The notes: generated from the letters alone by a model not told the origin. Counted from the first letter of the stretch, positions 1 through 6,018 are shown. The stretch is DNA of 6,995 nt from Kiritimatiellaceae bacterium (GCA_002691095.1 NZGU01000001.1:51317-58311); one strand, 5' to 3'. Numbers and translations: made by a program.

Positions 1-960
1 TGGGGAACGGCGTTGGCAATGGTGTCGGCACGCAATGGGCATGAGGTGACGGTGTGGGGGCCGTTTGCTGATCAAGTCCATTCGATTCGTTCGGCAGGAG
101 AAAATGTACACTTTCTACCCGGCGTGAAGGTACCGGCTTCGATTGGTTGGACATCGGATATGAAGGAGGCGGTTACGGGTGCGGATGGGGTGGTTCTAGT
201 CGTTCCATCTCGGTTTTATCGCTCGACGGTAGAGCAGTTGAAAGCGTGTCTAGCGGAGGATCAACGAGTGGTGAGTGCGACGAAAGGCTTGGATGAGACG
301 AGCTACAGTAGCATGAGTTCGGTGGCTTCTAGCGTGTTAGGCCGCGATGTGGCCGTGCTTTCAGGACCCAGTCATGCGGAGGAGGTTGCTCGGGGTATTC
401 CGTGTGCCGTGGCTTGTGCGGCGGCTTCCGTGGCGGAAGCAGAGTGGGTTCAGGAGGTGTTTATGCAAGAGAACTTTCGCGTCTATACGTCGTCGGATGT
501 GAAAGGTGTTGAGCTGGGTGGGGCGCTGAAAAATGTGGTGGCAATTGCGGCAGGTATTAGCGATGGATTGGGCTTTGGGGACAATACGAAAGCGGCGTTG
601 ATGACGCGAGGGTTGGCGGAGATGACACGGTTAGGGGTGGCTTTGGGTGCGCAGGTGGAGACGTTTTCGGGTTTGAGTGGGCTGGGAGATTTGATGGTGA
701 CATGTATGAGCCGGCATAGTCGTAATCGGGGCGTGGGTGAGCGTCTGGGAAAAGGAGAGCGTCTCGAGGAGATTATGGAGGGAATGCAGATGGTAGCGGA
801 AGGCGTTTGGAATTGTCGGGCTGCCTGTTCGTTGGGGGCTTCGGTGGGCATTGATTTGCCAATTGCTGAGCAGGTGCAAGCGGTGGTTCACGAGGGTGTG
901 GATGCTCGTGAGGCGATGATTGCGTTGATGGCGCGGGCACCTCGGGCGGAGGCTGAATAA
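1..960 (+). CDS. gpsA: NAD(P)H-dependent glycerol-3-phosphate dehydrogenase, 5' partial
   Basis: This cytosolic enzyme reduces dihydroxyacetone phosphate to sn-glycerol 3-phosphate, the backbone precursor of phospholipids. The window opens in frame inside the N-terminal Rossmann motif: the first codons read WGTALA, the end of the family's GxGxWGTALA. Roughly ten codons are therefore missing and 319 are visible. The ATG at 13 lies inside this motif and is not the real start. Family signatures follow in order: GPSHAEE at 364-384, the GGALKN block with the catalytic-type Lys at 529-531, GDNTKAALMTRGL shortly after, GLSGLGDL around 673-693 with the conserved Asp, and SRNR (substrate phosphate binding) at 718-729. 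The C-terminus ends at TAA 958-960 at the usual length for the family. No convincing hairpin terminator follows. The next gene has its own promoter, so the two may be separate units. Identification is by motif order, and every key residue expected in the visible part is present. Confidence 0.96.
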   Translation, partial: WGTALAMVSARNGHEVTVWGPFADQVHSIRSAGENVHFLPGVKVPASIGWTSDMKEAVTGADGVVLVVPSRFYRSTVEQLKACLAEDQRVVSATKGLDETSYSSMSSVASSVLGRDVAVLSGPSHAEEVARGIPCAVACAAASVAEAEWVQEVFMQENFRVYTSSDVKGVELGGALKNVVAIAAGISDGLGFGDNTKAALMTRGLAEMTRLGVALGAQVETFSGLSGLGDLMVTCMSRHSRNRGVGERLGKGERLEEIMEGMQMVAEGVWNCRAACSLGASVGIDLPIAEQVQAVVHEGVDAREAMIALMARAPRAEAE

Positions 961-979
961 AGTTTTAACGTTGGCTTTT

Positions 980-1008
980 TTGACAAGCTCCGGTTGGGGG
1001 AGTAGATT
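980..1008 (+). promoter_or_regulatory. Candidate sigma-70 promoter for the DUF1015 gene
   Basis: A perfect -35 hexamer TTGACA (980-985) is separated by exactly 17 bp from TAGATT (1003-1008), which matches four of six positions of the -10 consensus. Transcription would start near 1015, giving a leader of about 29 nt that contains the AAAGGGG ribosome site at 1031-1037. It sits in the 83-bp gap after gpsA, where a promoter is expected. It is called from sequence only. Confidence 0.55.
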
Positions 1009-1043
1009 CTGCGTTTTATTCATACTTAACAAAGGGGTTTACG

Positions 1044-2264
1044 ATGCGGGTGAAACGATTTCGGGCATGGCGTCCGGCTGAAAAATTTGTGGAGGAGGTA
1101 GCTTCTGTTCCGTATGACGTGGTGGACAGAGCGCAGGCAGCAGCGTTAGCCGAGGGAAAACCGAATAGTTTTCTGCGGGTGGTCCGGGCAGAGATTGATT
1201 TGCCGGAAGTCGAGAATCTGTATTCGCAGGAAGTGTATGATCGGGCGAAAGCAAATTTACAGCGTCTGATGGATGAAGGGATTTTGGTTCGGGAGACAGA
1301 GGGAGCTGTCTATCTCTACAGTCAACGAATGGGTGAGCACATTCAGTATGGCATCGTGGCGAGCTGCCATGTGGGCGATTATGAAGAGGGATCGATCAAG
1401 ATTCATGAGAAGACGCGACGGGCGAAAGAAGAGGATCGTATTCGCTATGTTGATACACAAAATGCGAATACCGGGCCGGTTTTTCTAGCCTATCGTGATT
1501 CGGCGGTTATTAACGAACAGGTGGAGACCACCAAGAAGAGTGTGCCGCTTTATCATTTTACAGCAGAAGACGGAGTTGAGCATACGATTTGGAAGTTTGA
1601 AGATGCGGAGGCGATTGAGATAGCCTTTGGATCGATTCCTACGACCTATGTGGCGGATGGCCACCACCGTTCGGCATCGGCGGCGAAAGTGGGAGCCATG
1701 CGCCGAGCAGCGAATCCGAACCATACGGGTGAGGAGCCTTATAACTATTTTCTGGCGGTTTTGTTCCCGGAGAGCGAACTGAAAATTTTGGCATATAACC
1801 GAGTGGTTCTATCGTTACCAGATAGCATGGATGCATTTCGATCACGGTTGGCAGCGTCTTTTTCGATTGAGGCAAACGGTGTGGATGAGCCTCGGCATTC
1901 GGGCGAAATTTGTATGTATCTGGAGGGAAGTTGGAATACCTTGACGCCCCGCAAGATGCCGGAAGCGGTGGATCCGGTCGCGGCGTTAGATGTGAGCATT
2001 TTGCAACAGGAAGTGCTGGCGCCTATTCTGGGTATTGCTGATCCGCGGGAGAGCGATAATATTGACTTTATCGGGGGTATTAAAGGTACAGCTGAGTTGA
2101 AAAAGTGGGTAGATGAGGGTCGCGCGGCGGTTGCGTTTTCGTTGTTCCCCACATCAATGGATCAGCTTTTTGCCGTGGCAGATGCAGGGATGTTGATGCC
2201 GCCGAAGTCCACTTGGTTTGAACCGAAATTGAGGTCGGGTCTGTTAGTAAATACGCTCGACTAA
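1044..2264 (+). CDS. DUF1015 family protein, complete
   Basis: A 406-residue soluble protein with the hallmarks of the DUF1015 family (Pfam PF06245), whose biochemical role I do not know. Conserved blocks seen are VPYDVV (22-27), NSFLRV (41-46), KIHEKT (119-124), ADGHHR (204-209), LAYNRVV (249-255), LDVSILQQEVLAPILG (315-330), DFIGG (341-345) and the C-terminal block MPPKSTWFEPKL (385-396). Length matches full family members, and there is no signal peptide or membrane segment, so it is probably cytosolic. The start is supported by a strong AAAGGGG site at 1031-1037, six bases before ATG. From memory, relatives in other phyla often sit beside the serine biosynthesis genes serA and serC; neither is visible here. 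The DGHHR block followed by small residues resembles the phosphate-binding motif of ParB/Srx-fold proteins, which include free-serine kinases; this is inference only. It is followed 28 bp later by the M48 lipoprotein gene and may be co-transcribed with it. Confidence 0.9.
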   Translation: MRVKRFRAWRPAEKFVEEVASVPYDVVDRAQAAALAEGKPNSFLRVVRAEIDLPEVENLYSQEVYDRAKANLQRLMDEGILVRETEGAVYLYSQRMGEHIQYGIVASCHVGDYEEGSIKIHEKTRRAKEEDRIRYVDTQNANTGPVFLAYRDSAVINEQVETTKKSVPLYHFTAEDGVEHTIWKFEDAEAIEIAFGSIPTTYVADGHHRSASAAKVGAMRRAANPNHTGEEPYNYFLAVLFPESELKILAYNRVVLSLPDSMDAFRSRLAASFSIEANGVDEPRHSGEICMYLEGSWNTLTPRKMPEAVDPVAALDVSILQQEVLAPILGIADPRESDNIDFIGGIKGTAELKKWVDEGRAAVAFSLFPTSMDQLFAVADAGMLMPPKSTWFEPKLRSGLLVNTLD

Positions 2265-2285
2265 TTCTACTAAAGTCATTATATC
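2257..2285 (+). promoter_or_regulatory. Weak candidate promoter for the M48 gene (possible leaderless start)
   Basis: TCGACT (2257-2262) and TATATC (2280-2285) each match four of six consensus positions and are 17 bp apart. A start about seven bases downstream would fall at 2292-2293, on the ATG itself. This would explain why no Shine-Dalgarno sequence precedes that gene. The -35 overlaps the stop codon of the DUF1015 gene. Both hexamers are imperfect, so chance is a real alternative. Confidence 0.2.
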
Positions 2286-2292
2286 TCTTTGC

Positions 2293-3078
2293 ATGAAGGT
2301 TATAGGGCTGATTGGATTGGTTATTTTGTTGGTGTCGGGTTGTGCGACAGCGCCGATCACTGGGCGTTCACAGATCAAGCTGGTTTCGGATCGGGCGTTG
2401 ATCTCGCAATCGCTTACGAGTTACCGGAAGGTGATTTCAGAGGAGAAGCTCTCAACCAATGCGGAGCAGACGGCGATGGTGCAGCGGGTGGGGAATCGGA
2501 TTTCACATGCGGTGGAGCGTTATCTCCAGCGGGAGCATATGCTTCATTTGATCGATGGGTTCCAGTGGGAGTTTAATCTGATCGAAAATGATACCCCGAA
2601 CGCATGGTGTATGCCGGGTGGCAAGGTGGCTTTTTATACGGGCATACTTCCGTATACGCATGATGAGGATGGGCTCGCGGTGGTGATGGGGCATGAAATT
2701 GCGCACGCGGTGGTTGGTCATTCGGCGGAGCGGGTGAGTCATGTGCTTTTGCAGCAGGGGGGTGGCTTGTTGCTATCGGGTTACATGAAGGGTAAGGACA
2801 ATGCTTCAGCCGTTATGCAATTGTATGGAATGGGTTCGCAGGTGGGTGTGATTCTGCCATTTTCGCGAACACATGAGCTGGAGGCGGATCATATGGGCTT
2901 AATCTTTATGGCGATGGCGGGATATGATCCCCAGGCAGCGGTTGGTTTCTGGGAGCGGATGGCCGCTAACGATACGGAAAAGCCGCCTGAGTTTTTAAGT
3001 ACGCACCCGGCGGATGATACCCGGATTCGAAAAATTCGGGAGTATATGCCGGAGGCGATGACGTATTATCAACCCTAA
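2293..3078 (+). CDS. M48-family zinc metalloprotease lipoprotein (BepA/LoiP-like)
   Basis: A 261-residue envelope protease, probably anchored by a lipid in the periplasm. The N-terminus is a short lipoprotein signal with lipobox V14-S15-G16-C17, followed by ATAPITGRSQ, wording very typical of M48 lipoproteins. The zinc site is HEIAH at 134-138 (His134, Glu135, His138), with the third ligand expected to be Glu195 in ELEAD (195-199). His238 in the STHPA motif matches the extra histidine conserved in this group. Relatives in E. coli (BepA, LoiP) degrade or help assemble outer-membrane proteins; the substrate here is unknown. No TPR repeats follow, so it is closer in build to LoiP than to BepA. 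No Shine-Dalgarno sequence precedes the ATG; the start is chosen because it gives an intact signal peptide. It lies 28 bp after the DUF1015 gene and its TAA interlocks with the stop of the opposing hydrolase gene. Confidence 0.92.
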   Translation: MKVIGLIGLVILLVSGCATAPITGRSQIKLVSDRALISQSLTSYRKVISEEKLSTNAEQTAMVQRVGNRISHAVERYLQREHMLHLIDGFQWEFNLIENDTPNAWCMPGGKVAFYTGILPYTHDEDGLAVVMGHEIAHAVVGHSAERVSHVLLQQGGGLLLSGYMKGKDNASAVMQLYGMGSQVGVILPFSRTHELEADHMGLIFMAMAGYDPQAAVGFWERMAANDTEKPPEFLSTHPADDTRIRKIREYMPEAMTYYQP

Positions 3079-3962
3079 GGGTGTTGTAAGAAGGATTGAA
3101 TGATTCGTTTGATTCGTCCGTCACGATGATGGTTGGAAAAGGGCTGAAGATTATGACCGGCTCCTTGCAGTTTGATCAGCAGCACATCTCCATTTAGGTA
3201 GGAATAGTGAAAAACATCGGGCTCTTTTTCGATGCCGTCGCGGGTTTTTAACATGGTGCCTTTTTCACCCATTTGTTGTGCCCAGGCATAGAGACTCTCT
3301 TGCGCATCCATAAATGAATATCTTTTTACCCCAGGTCCACCCTGATATGGCACCACGCGATCCTCGCTCCCGACGATACTGAGAATACGACGTTTGTCAG
3401 ACGGTGTGATGGGGGTGTCGTATGCATTGCCACCTGCTGGATCATACCAAAAGGTGTCATCGTGATATTGGTTTTGGTTGAGTTGTCCGGCTAATTTGAT
3501 CGCGGTTTGAAAGTGGGTATTATTGAGCTCAATGAGAAGGCGGTTGACGAGTGCAGCGCCGTTTGAACTGCCCAGAATGACGATGCGATTTGCGTCGACG
3601 TTAGCGTAGGTTTTTAGTTGTTCGATGAGTTGTTTGATGAAGTCGACATCGGGTGCTTTTGATGCTTCGCGATCAATATTCCAGCTATTGCGATATCCTT
3701 GGGGACCGATTCGAATGTACTGGTCTAGAAAGCGATACTGTTGTGCATGGCGAGCATTGCCGCCGTTTCCGTGCAGGGCAATCATAACGGGATGCGGACC
3801 CCGTCCGTTGGGAACGAAAACGGTAGCGGTTCGATCAAACTCCTGTTCTTGCGACCAACTCTGTTTTACCTGCAGAATGTGCCCATCCTTTAGCAGAGCT
3901 GCGGTTGCATGGGTGCTGAAAGCGATGAGGCTAGCGAATATGAGTATGAGGTGCATTTTCAT
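3075..3962 (-). CDS. Secreted LpqC/PHB-depolymerase-like alpha/beta hydrolase
   Basis: A 295-residue serine hydrolase of the polyhydroxybutyrate depolymerase/LpqC type (COG3509-like), exported by a Sec signal: a hydrophobic stretch at about 4-16, then A19-T20-A21 with likely cleavage before Ala22. The oxyanion-hole motif HGNGGN starts at His64. The nucleophile elbow GSSNG spans 131-135 with Ser133. Asp201 in GSEDRVVPY and His270 in GAGHN complete the triad. The catalytic core is therefore intact and the protein should be an active esterase. The substrate is not evident: relatives act on short polyesters, feruloyl or acetyl esters. It is the last gene of the - strand block, 14 bp after the antiporter stop. 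No Shine-Dalgarno sequence is visible before the ATG, so translation may be coupled to the upstream gene. A second ATG two codons later would also leave a working signal peptide. Its TAG stop overlaps the TAA of the convergent M48 gene. Confidence 0.86.
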   Translation of the reverse strand: MKMHLILIFASLIAFSTHATAALLKDGHILQVKQSWSQEQEFDRTATVFVPNGRGPHPVMIALHGNGGNARHAQQYRFLDQYIRIGPQGYRNSWNIDREASKAPDVDFIKQLIEQLKTYANVDANRIVILGSSNGAALVNRLLIELNNTHFQTAIKLAGQLNQNQYHDDTFWYDPAGGNAYDTPITPSDKRRILSIVGSEDRVVPYQGGPGVKRYSFMDAQESLYAWAQQMGEKGTMLKTRDGIEKEPDVFHYSYLNGDVLLIKLQGAGHNLQPFSNHHRDGRIKRIIQSFLQHP

Positions 3963-3976
3963 CTGAGGATCTTGGG

Positions 3977-5140
3977 TTAGTCTTGCAGTAATTCATGGCG
4001 GGTAGAGATCGGGGTTGGGTAGCGTAGGACGGTCCAGTAGGTGGAGATGATGAAGGTGATCAAGGTGGTGATCTGAATCATCATAGCTTGATCATTGCTC
4101 AACCAACCGCCTGAGGTGGCGGCCAGCACTACCAGCAGCGAAAATTCACTGGCTTGAGAAAGGCGTGCGGAGAGTTCGCGGGAAGCGTTCTTTTTTTCGC
4201 CGCTAATGCGGAAAGCTTTGCGAAAGAGGTAGGCTTTGAGGGGAACCATTAAGATGCCGATGAAGAGGGCGGCCAGCAGCAGTAGCGGTTCGAGATGGAG
4301 GTCTAGGCGGGCCCCGATGGCAAAGAAGAAGAGGATTAGAAAAAATTCGCGGAGGGGTTTGAGTCGTTCGGCAATGGCGAGGGCGACGGGAGAGGAGGCA
4401 ATGGAGATACCGGCGGTGAAAGCGCCGATTTCATACGATAGTCCCAGAAGGTGGGCGGCTTCGGCTCCTAATAAGCACCAGCCGAGAGTGGCGATGAAGG
4501 TGTATTCCTGCACGACATCAAAGCGTTTGAGGAGGGGGAGCATGACCCAACGAACACCGAGAAAGAGCATTAAGGCGATGGCGATAAATTTTAACAACAA
4601 GAGACCAAAGGTGGCGAGAGGGTTGGCGCTTTCGCCCCCATTGAGCAGTAGGATGAGTAGGATGGCAAGCAGGTCTTGCAGTAGGAGCACACCGGTCATC
4701 ACTTCGCCAGTGCGTTTGTGGTGCAGGGTGGTGGTGGGGACAAGTTTGAGCCCGACCACGGTGCTGGAGAACATCATGGCAGCACCGAAGATGAGGGCCG
4801 CTGGAAGAGGAAAGCGAAGTAGGAGCGCAAAGGCAGTGGCGACAAGAGCAAATAGGAGCGAGGTGACAAGCGTTAGGGGGGCGGTTTTACGGAAAATATG
4901 AAGCAGCTTCTGGGGTTGTAGATTGAGACCAATCAGAAATAGTAAGAGAATAACGCCTATATGAGATATCTGCTCGAGGTGGGAAGTTTCGGTGATGAGT
5001 TTGAAGCCACCGGGACCCAATGCGAAGCCGATGGCAATATAGGCAATGACGATCGGCTGGCGTAAAAAAAGGAACAGCGTGCCCAGCACGGCGGCTCCCA
5101 CCATGATGAGGGCCAGTTCAAATAGAATCGTTAACTCCAT
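3977..5140 (-). CDS. CPA2-type monovalent cation/proton antiporter, Kef-like, without RCK domain
   Basis: A 387-residue inner-membrane transporter of the Na+/H+ exchanger superfamily (Pfam PF00999), CPA2 branch, most like the membrane domains of KefB/KefC. Hydrophobic segments run almost end to end, about 11-13 by eye. Recognisable blocks are GFALGPGG (38-45), LFLIGLNLQP (67-76), SSTVVGLKL (125-133), the ion-site motif LLLQDLLA with Gln155-Asp156 (152-159), SYEIGAFTAGISIASSP (235-251) and RLSQASEFSLLV (326-337). The Gln-Asp pair, in place of the Asp-Asp of electrogenic exchangers, is the Kef pattern and suggests K+/H+ exchange. The protein ends soon after the last helix, with no TrkA-N/RCK nucleotide-binding domain, so gating must come from elsewhere or be absent. 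The ribosome site GTGGTGA (5151-5145) is modest and lies inside an inverted repeat. It sits between a PEGA-like lipoprotein and the hydrolase. The ion specificity is inferred. Confidence 0.92.
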   Translation of the reverse strand: MELTILFELALIMVGAAVLGTLFLFLRQPIVIAYIAIGFALGPGGFKLITETSHLEQISHIGVILLLFLIGLNLQPQKLLHIFRKTAPLTLVTSLLFALVATAFALLLRFPLPAALIFGAAMMFSSTVVGLKLVPTTTLHHKRTGEVMTGVLLLQDLLAILLILLLNGGESANPLATFGLLLLKFIAIALMLFLGVRWVMLPLLKRFDVVQEYTFIATLGWCLLGAEAAHLLGLSYEIGAFTAGISIASSPVALAIAERLKPLREFFLILFFFAIGARLDLHLEPLLLLAALFIGILMVPLKAYLFRKAFRISGEKKNASRELSARLSQASEFSLLVVLAATSGGWLSNDQAMMIQITTLITFIISTYWTVLRYPTPISTRHELLQD

Positions 5141-5144
5141 ACTA

Positions 5145-5175
5145 TCACCACGTTGTTATAGATATACCGTGGTGA
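5145..5175 (-). promoter_or_regulatory. 31-bp inverted repeat covering the antiporter ribosome site
   Basis: TCACCACG at 5145-5152 is repeated in perfect inverse as CGTGGTGA at 5168-5175, separated by 15 AT-rich bases. Read on the - strand, the proximal arm contains the only Shine-Dalgarno-like sequence for the antiporter and ends four bases before its ATG. A folded mRNA would hide that site. The loop holds TATAAC (5160-5155), a possible -10 box, so the dyad could instead be a repressor operator over a promoter. No U-run follows on the - strand, so it is not a terminator for the lipoprotein gene. On the + strand a T-tract (5180-5185) does follow, but no + gene lies upstream. Confidence 0.5.
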
Positions 5176-5220
5176 ATGCTTTTTTGCGAGAAGAAGCAGC
5201 TGTTGTTTTAGCGGATGGTA

Positions 5221-5718
5221 TTAATTCAATTTCACCAAATGCTGATTCCATTCTTCCGGAATTTGAGAACGTTCCAGAATCTTCAGTTCGGGAGAAAGGT
5301 GGGATACCTGTTGGCTTAGATTTGCGTTAATATGACCATCTAGCTTCGACATACTACCTGTGAGCGGATCAATGATAAGTAGTCCGGGTAGGCCGCCAAA
5401 AAGTAAGTTGCCGAAATACCATCCGTCGATGCCCGCTGAAAACTTTACAATCTGTTTTGCATATCCATCTTTTTGATACGTCAGCGTATACTCTTCCTTT
5501 GAAAAAAACCCTTTGCTTGCTTTCAGGGTTACACTTGTGGGTGTTGTGCTTCGCACGATGGTATCGCCGCTCTTATTCACTACGGTAATGGTCGCACCAT
5601 CCGGATCGCTGTCTAATACGACCGGGTAGCTGGATTTGCTAACTATACTCGCACATCCTGAAATAAATATAACGAGAGCGATCAAGGTTGCTGCCGTTGA
5701 CAGATTGTTTTTATGCAT
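5221..5718 (-). CDS. PEGA-like lipoprotein
   Basis: A 165-residue lipoprotein of unknown function. The signal peptide ends in lipobox I19-S20-G21-C22, followed by ASIVSKSSYPV, an opening common in a family of bacterial lipoproteins with one PEGA-like beta domain. The PEGA-like part (about 33-75) carries the SDPDGATITV segment and a TTPTSVTLK turn, then a KDGYAKQIVKF strand. After it comes DGWYFGNLLFGGLPGLLIIDPLTGSM (98-123), a glycine-rich hydrophobic block that typifies this family and may dip into a membrane. The last 40 residues are hydrophilic and not recognised. The start is firm: AAAGGA (5730-5725) lies six bases before ATG. It follows yqaE by 15 bp and precedes the antiporter by 80 bp. 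Its composition differs from its neighbours: a hand count over 5221-5700 gives 104 G and 109 C on the + strand, without the G excess seen around it. PEGA-type domains are thought to bind surface polymers; no such role is shown here. Confidence 0.85.
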   Translation of the reverse strand: MHKNNLSTAATLIALVIFISGCASIVSKSSYPVVLDSDPDGATITVVNKSGDTIVRSTTPTSVTLKASKGFFSKEEYTLTYQKDGYAKQIVKFSAGIDGWYFGNLLFGGLPGLLIIDPLTGSMSKLDGHINANLSQQVSHLSPELKILERSQIPEEWNQHLVKLN

Positions 5719-5733
5719 TCTTATTCCTTTTGG

Positions 5734-5896
5734 TTATTTGGTTGAAATCCAGAGGGCGTGAATGATGCCGGGGACGTAGAATAGGAGGGAGAGGATGATG
5801 CTGATGACAAAGTGTTTGCCGATTCCTTCTTTGAGAAAGACAGCCAGCGGTGGAAGTAGAAATTGAGAAGATAATGAGTAACGGTTTATTTTCCAT
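5734..5896 (-). pseudogene. YqaE/Pmp3-family small membrane protein gene with a one-base frameshift
   Basis: Read from the ATG at 5896-5894, the first twelve codons give MENKPLLIIFSI. Dropping one base of the TTT run (complement of AAA at 5860-5862) and reading on gives LLPPLAVFLKEGIGKHF, then about 16 hydrophobic residues including LLFYVPGIIHAL, ending WISTK and TAA at 5736-5734. The joined product would be 53 residues, the normal size and sequence pattern of YqaE/Pmp3 (UPF0057) proteolipids: two membrane helices joined by a short loop with GIG. Its span of 163 bp is 54 codons plus one base, as expected for a single insertion. These proteins affect membrane potential and salt tolerance; yeast Pmp3 is the best known. 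Unshifted, the frame runs on to a 61-codon product that loses all resemblance after residue 12. The ribosome site and the conserved downstream codons are intact, so the change is either recent or an assembly error. It heads the - strand block. Confidence 0.85.
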
Positions 5897-5901
5897 AATG
5901 T

Positions 5902-5908
5902 CTCCTTT
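5902..5908 (-). promoter_or_regulatory. Strong ribosome binding site of the yqaE-like gene
   Basis: AAAGGAG on the - strand lies five bases before the ATG at 5896. It fixes that ATG as the real start, and hence places the first twelve codons in a different frame from the rest of the family match. Confidence 0.75.
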
Positions 5909-5916
5909 AGTTGTTA

Positions 5917-5931
5917 ATAATTATAATTATA
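5917..5931 (-). promoter_or_regulatory. AT-rich palindrome with two overlapping TATAAT boxes
   Basis: Bases 5917-5930 form a perfect 14-bp palindrome, ATAATTATAATTAT. On the - strand it holds two tandem consensus -10 hexamers (5931-5926 and 5925-5920), just upstream of the yqaE ribosome site. A promoter for the - strand block is likely here, but no good -35 lies 16-18 bp upstream. A second option is TTGCAA (5968-5963) with TATAAA (5947-5942), whose 15-bp spacing is short. The palindrome might also bind a regulator. Because it is simple AT sequence, chance symmetry cannot be excluded. Confidence 0.4.
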
Positions 5932-5983
5932 TTTTTTAGTGTTTATAAAATTATTCATCTGTTTGCAATCGTTTTTTTGATTC

Positions 5984-6012
5984 TTGGCGGTGGATTCGGT
6001 TGTGCGTATGCT
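5984..6012 (+). promoter_or_regulatory. Candidate mnmE promoter (possible leaderless start)
   Basis: TTGGCG (5984-5989) and TATGCT (6007-6012) each match four of six consensus positions with a 17-bp spacer. Transcription would begin about 6019, on the first ATG of mnmE, leaving no leader. That fits the lack of a clear Shine-Dalgarno sequence: only GGA at 6016-6018 is present. The call is weak on its own. Confidence 0.25.
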
Positions 6013-6018
6013 ACTGGA

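Noticed and set aside
961..985. Rho-independent terminator after gpsA, because of the T-run at 976-981
   Set aside because: No stem of useful length precedes the T-run; only a short AACGTT palindrome is present. The T-run is better read as part of the -35 region.
2289..2576. A 95-codon open frame overlapping the start of the M48 gene
   Set aside because: It lacks any family resemblance, and the frame beginning at 2293 has the lipobox, HEIAH and ELEAD motifs.
4236..4901. A 221-codon open frame on the + strand opposite the antiporter
   Set aside because: It is rich in Arg, Ser and Lys and resembles no family, and it lies fully inside a clearly coding antiporter. It is a by-product of the G-rich strand.
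5145..5185. Terminator for a + strand transcript (8-bp stem, then T-tract at 5180-5185)
   Set aside because: No + strand gene lies upstream for over 2 kb, the loop is long at 15 bases, and four bases separate the stem from the T-tract.
5858..5866. Programmed +1 frameshifting at the yqaE break
   Set aside because: The local codons (ATT TCT A) include no stop or known slippery pattern like that of prfB, and the family is not known for recoding. It is kept only as a lesser option in the finding.
5711..5896. A 61-residue protein read straight through from the yqaE start
   Set aside because: After residue 12 it becomes Arg/His/Pro-rich and runs into the start of the lipoprotein gene, while the +1 frame holds the conserved YqaE sequence.
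5911..6018. In-frame N-terminal extension of MnmE with a hydrophobic stretch
   Set aside because: The frame stays open upstream, but only TTG or ATA/ATT codons are available as starts, no ribosome site precedes them, and MnmE is a cytosolic protein that normally starts at [12 protein letters not shown] sequence.
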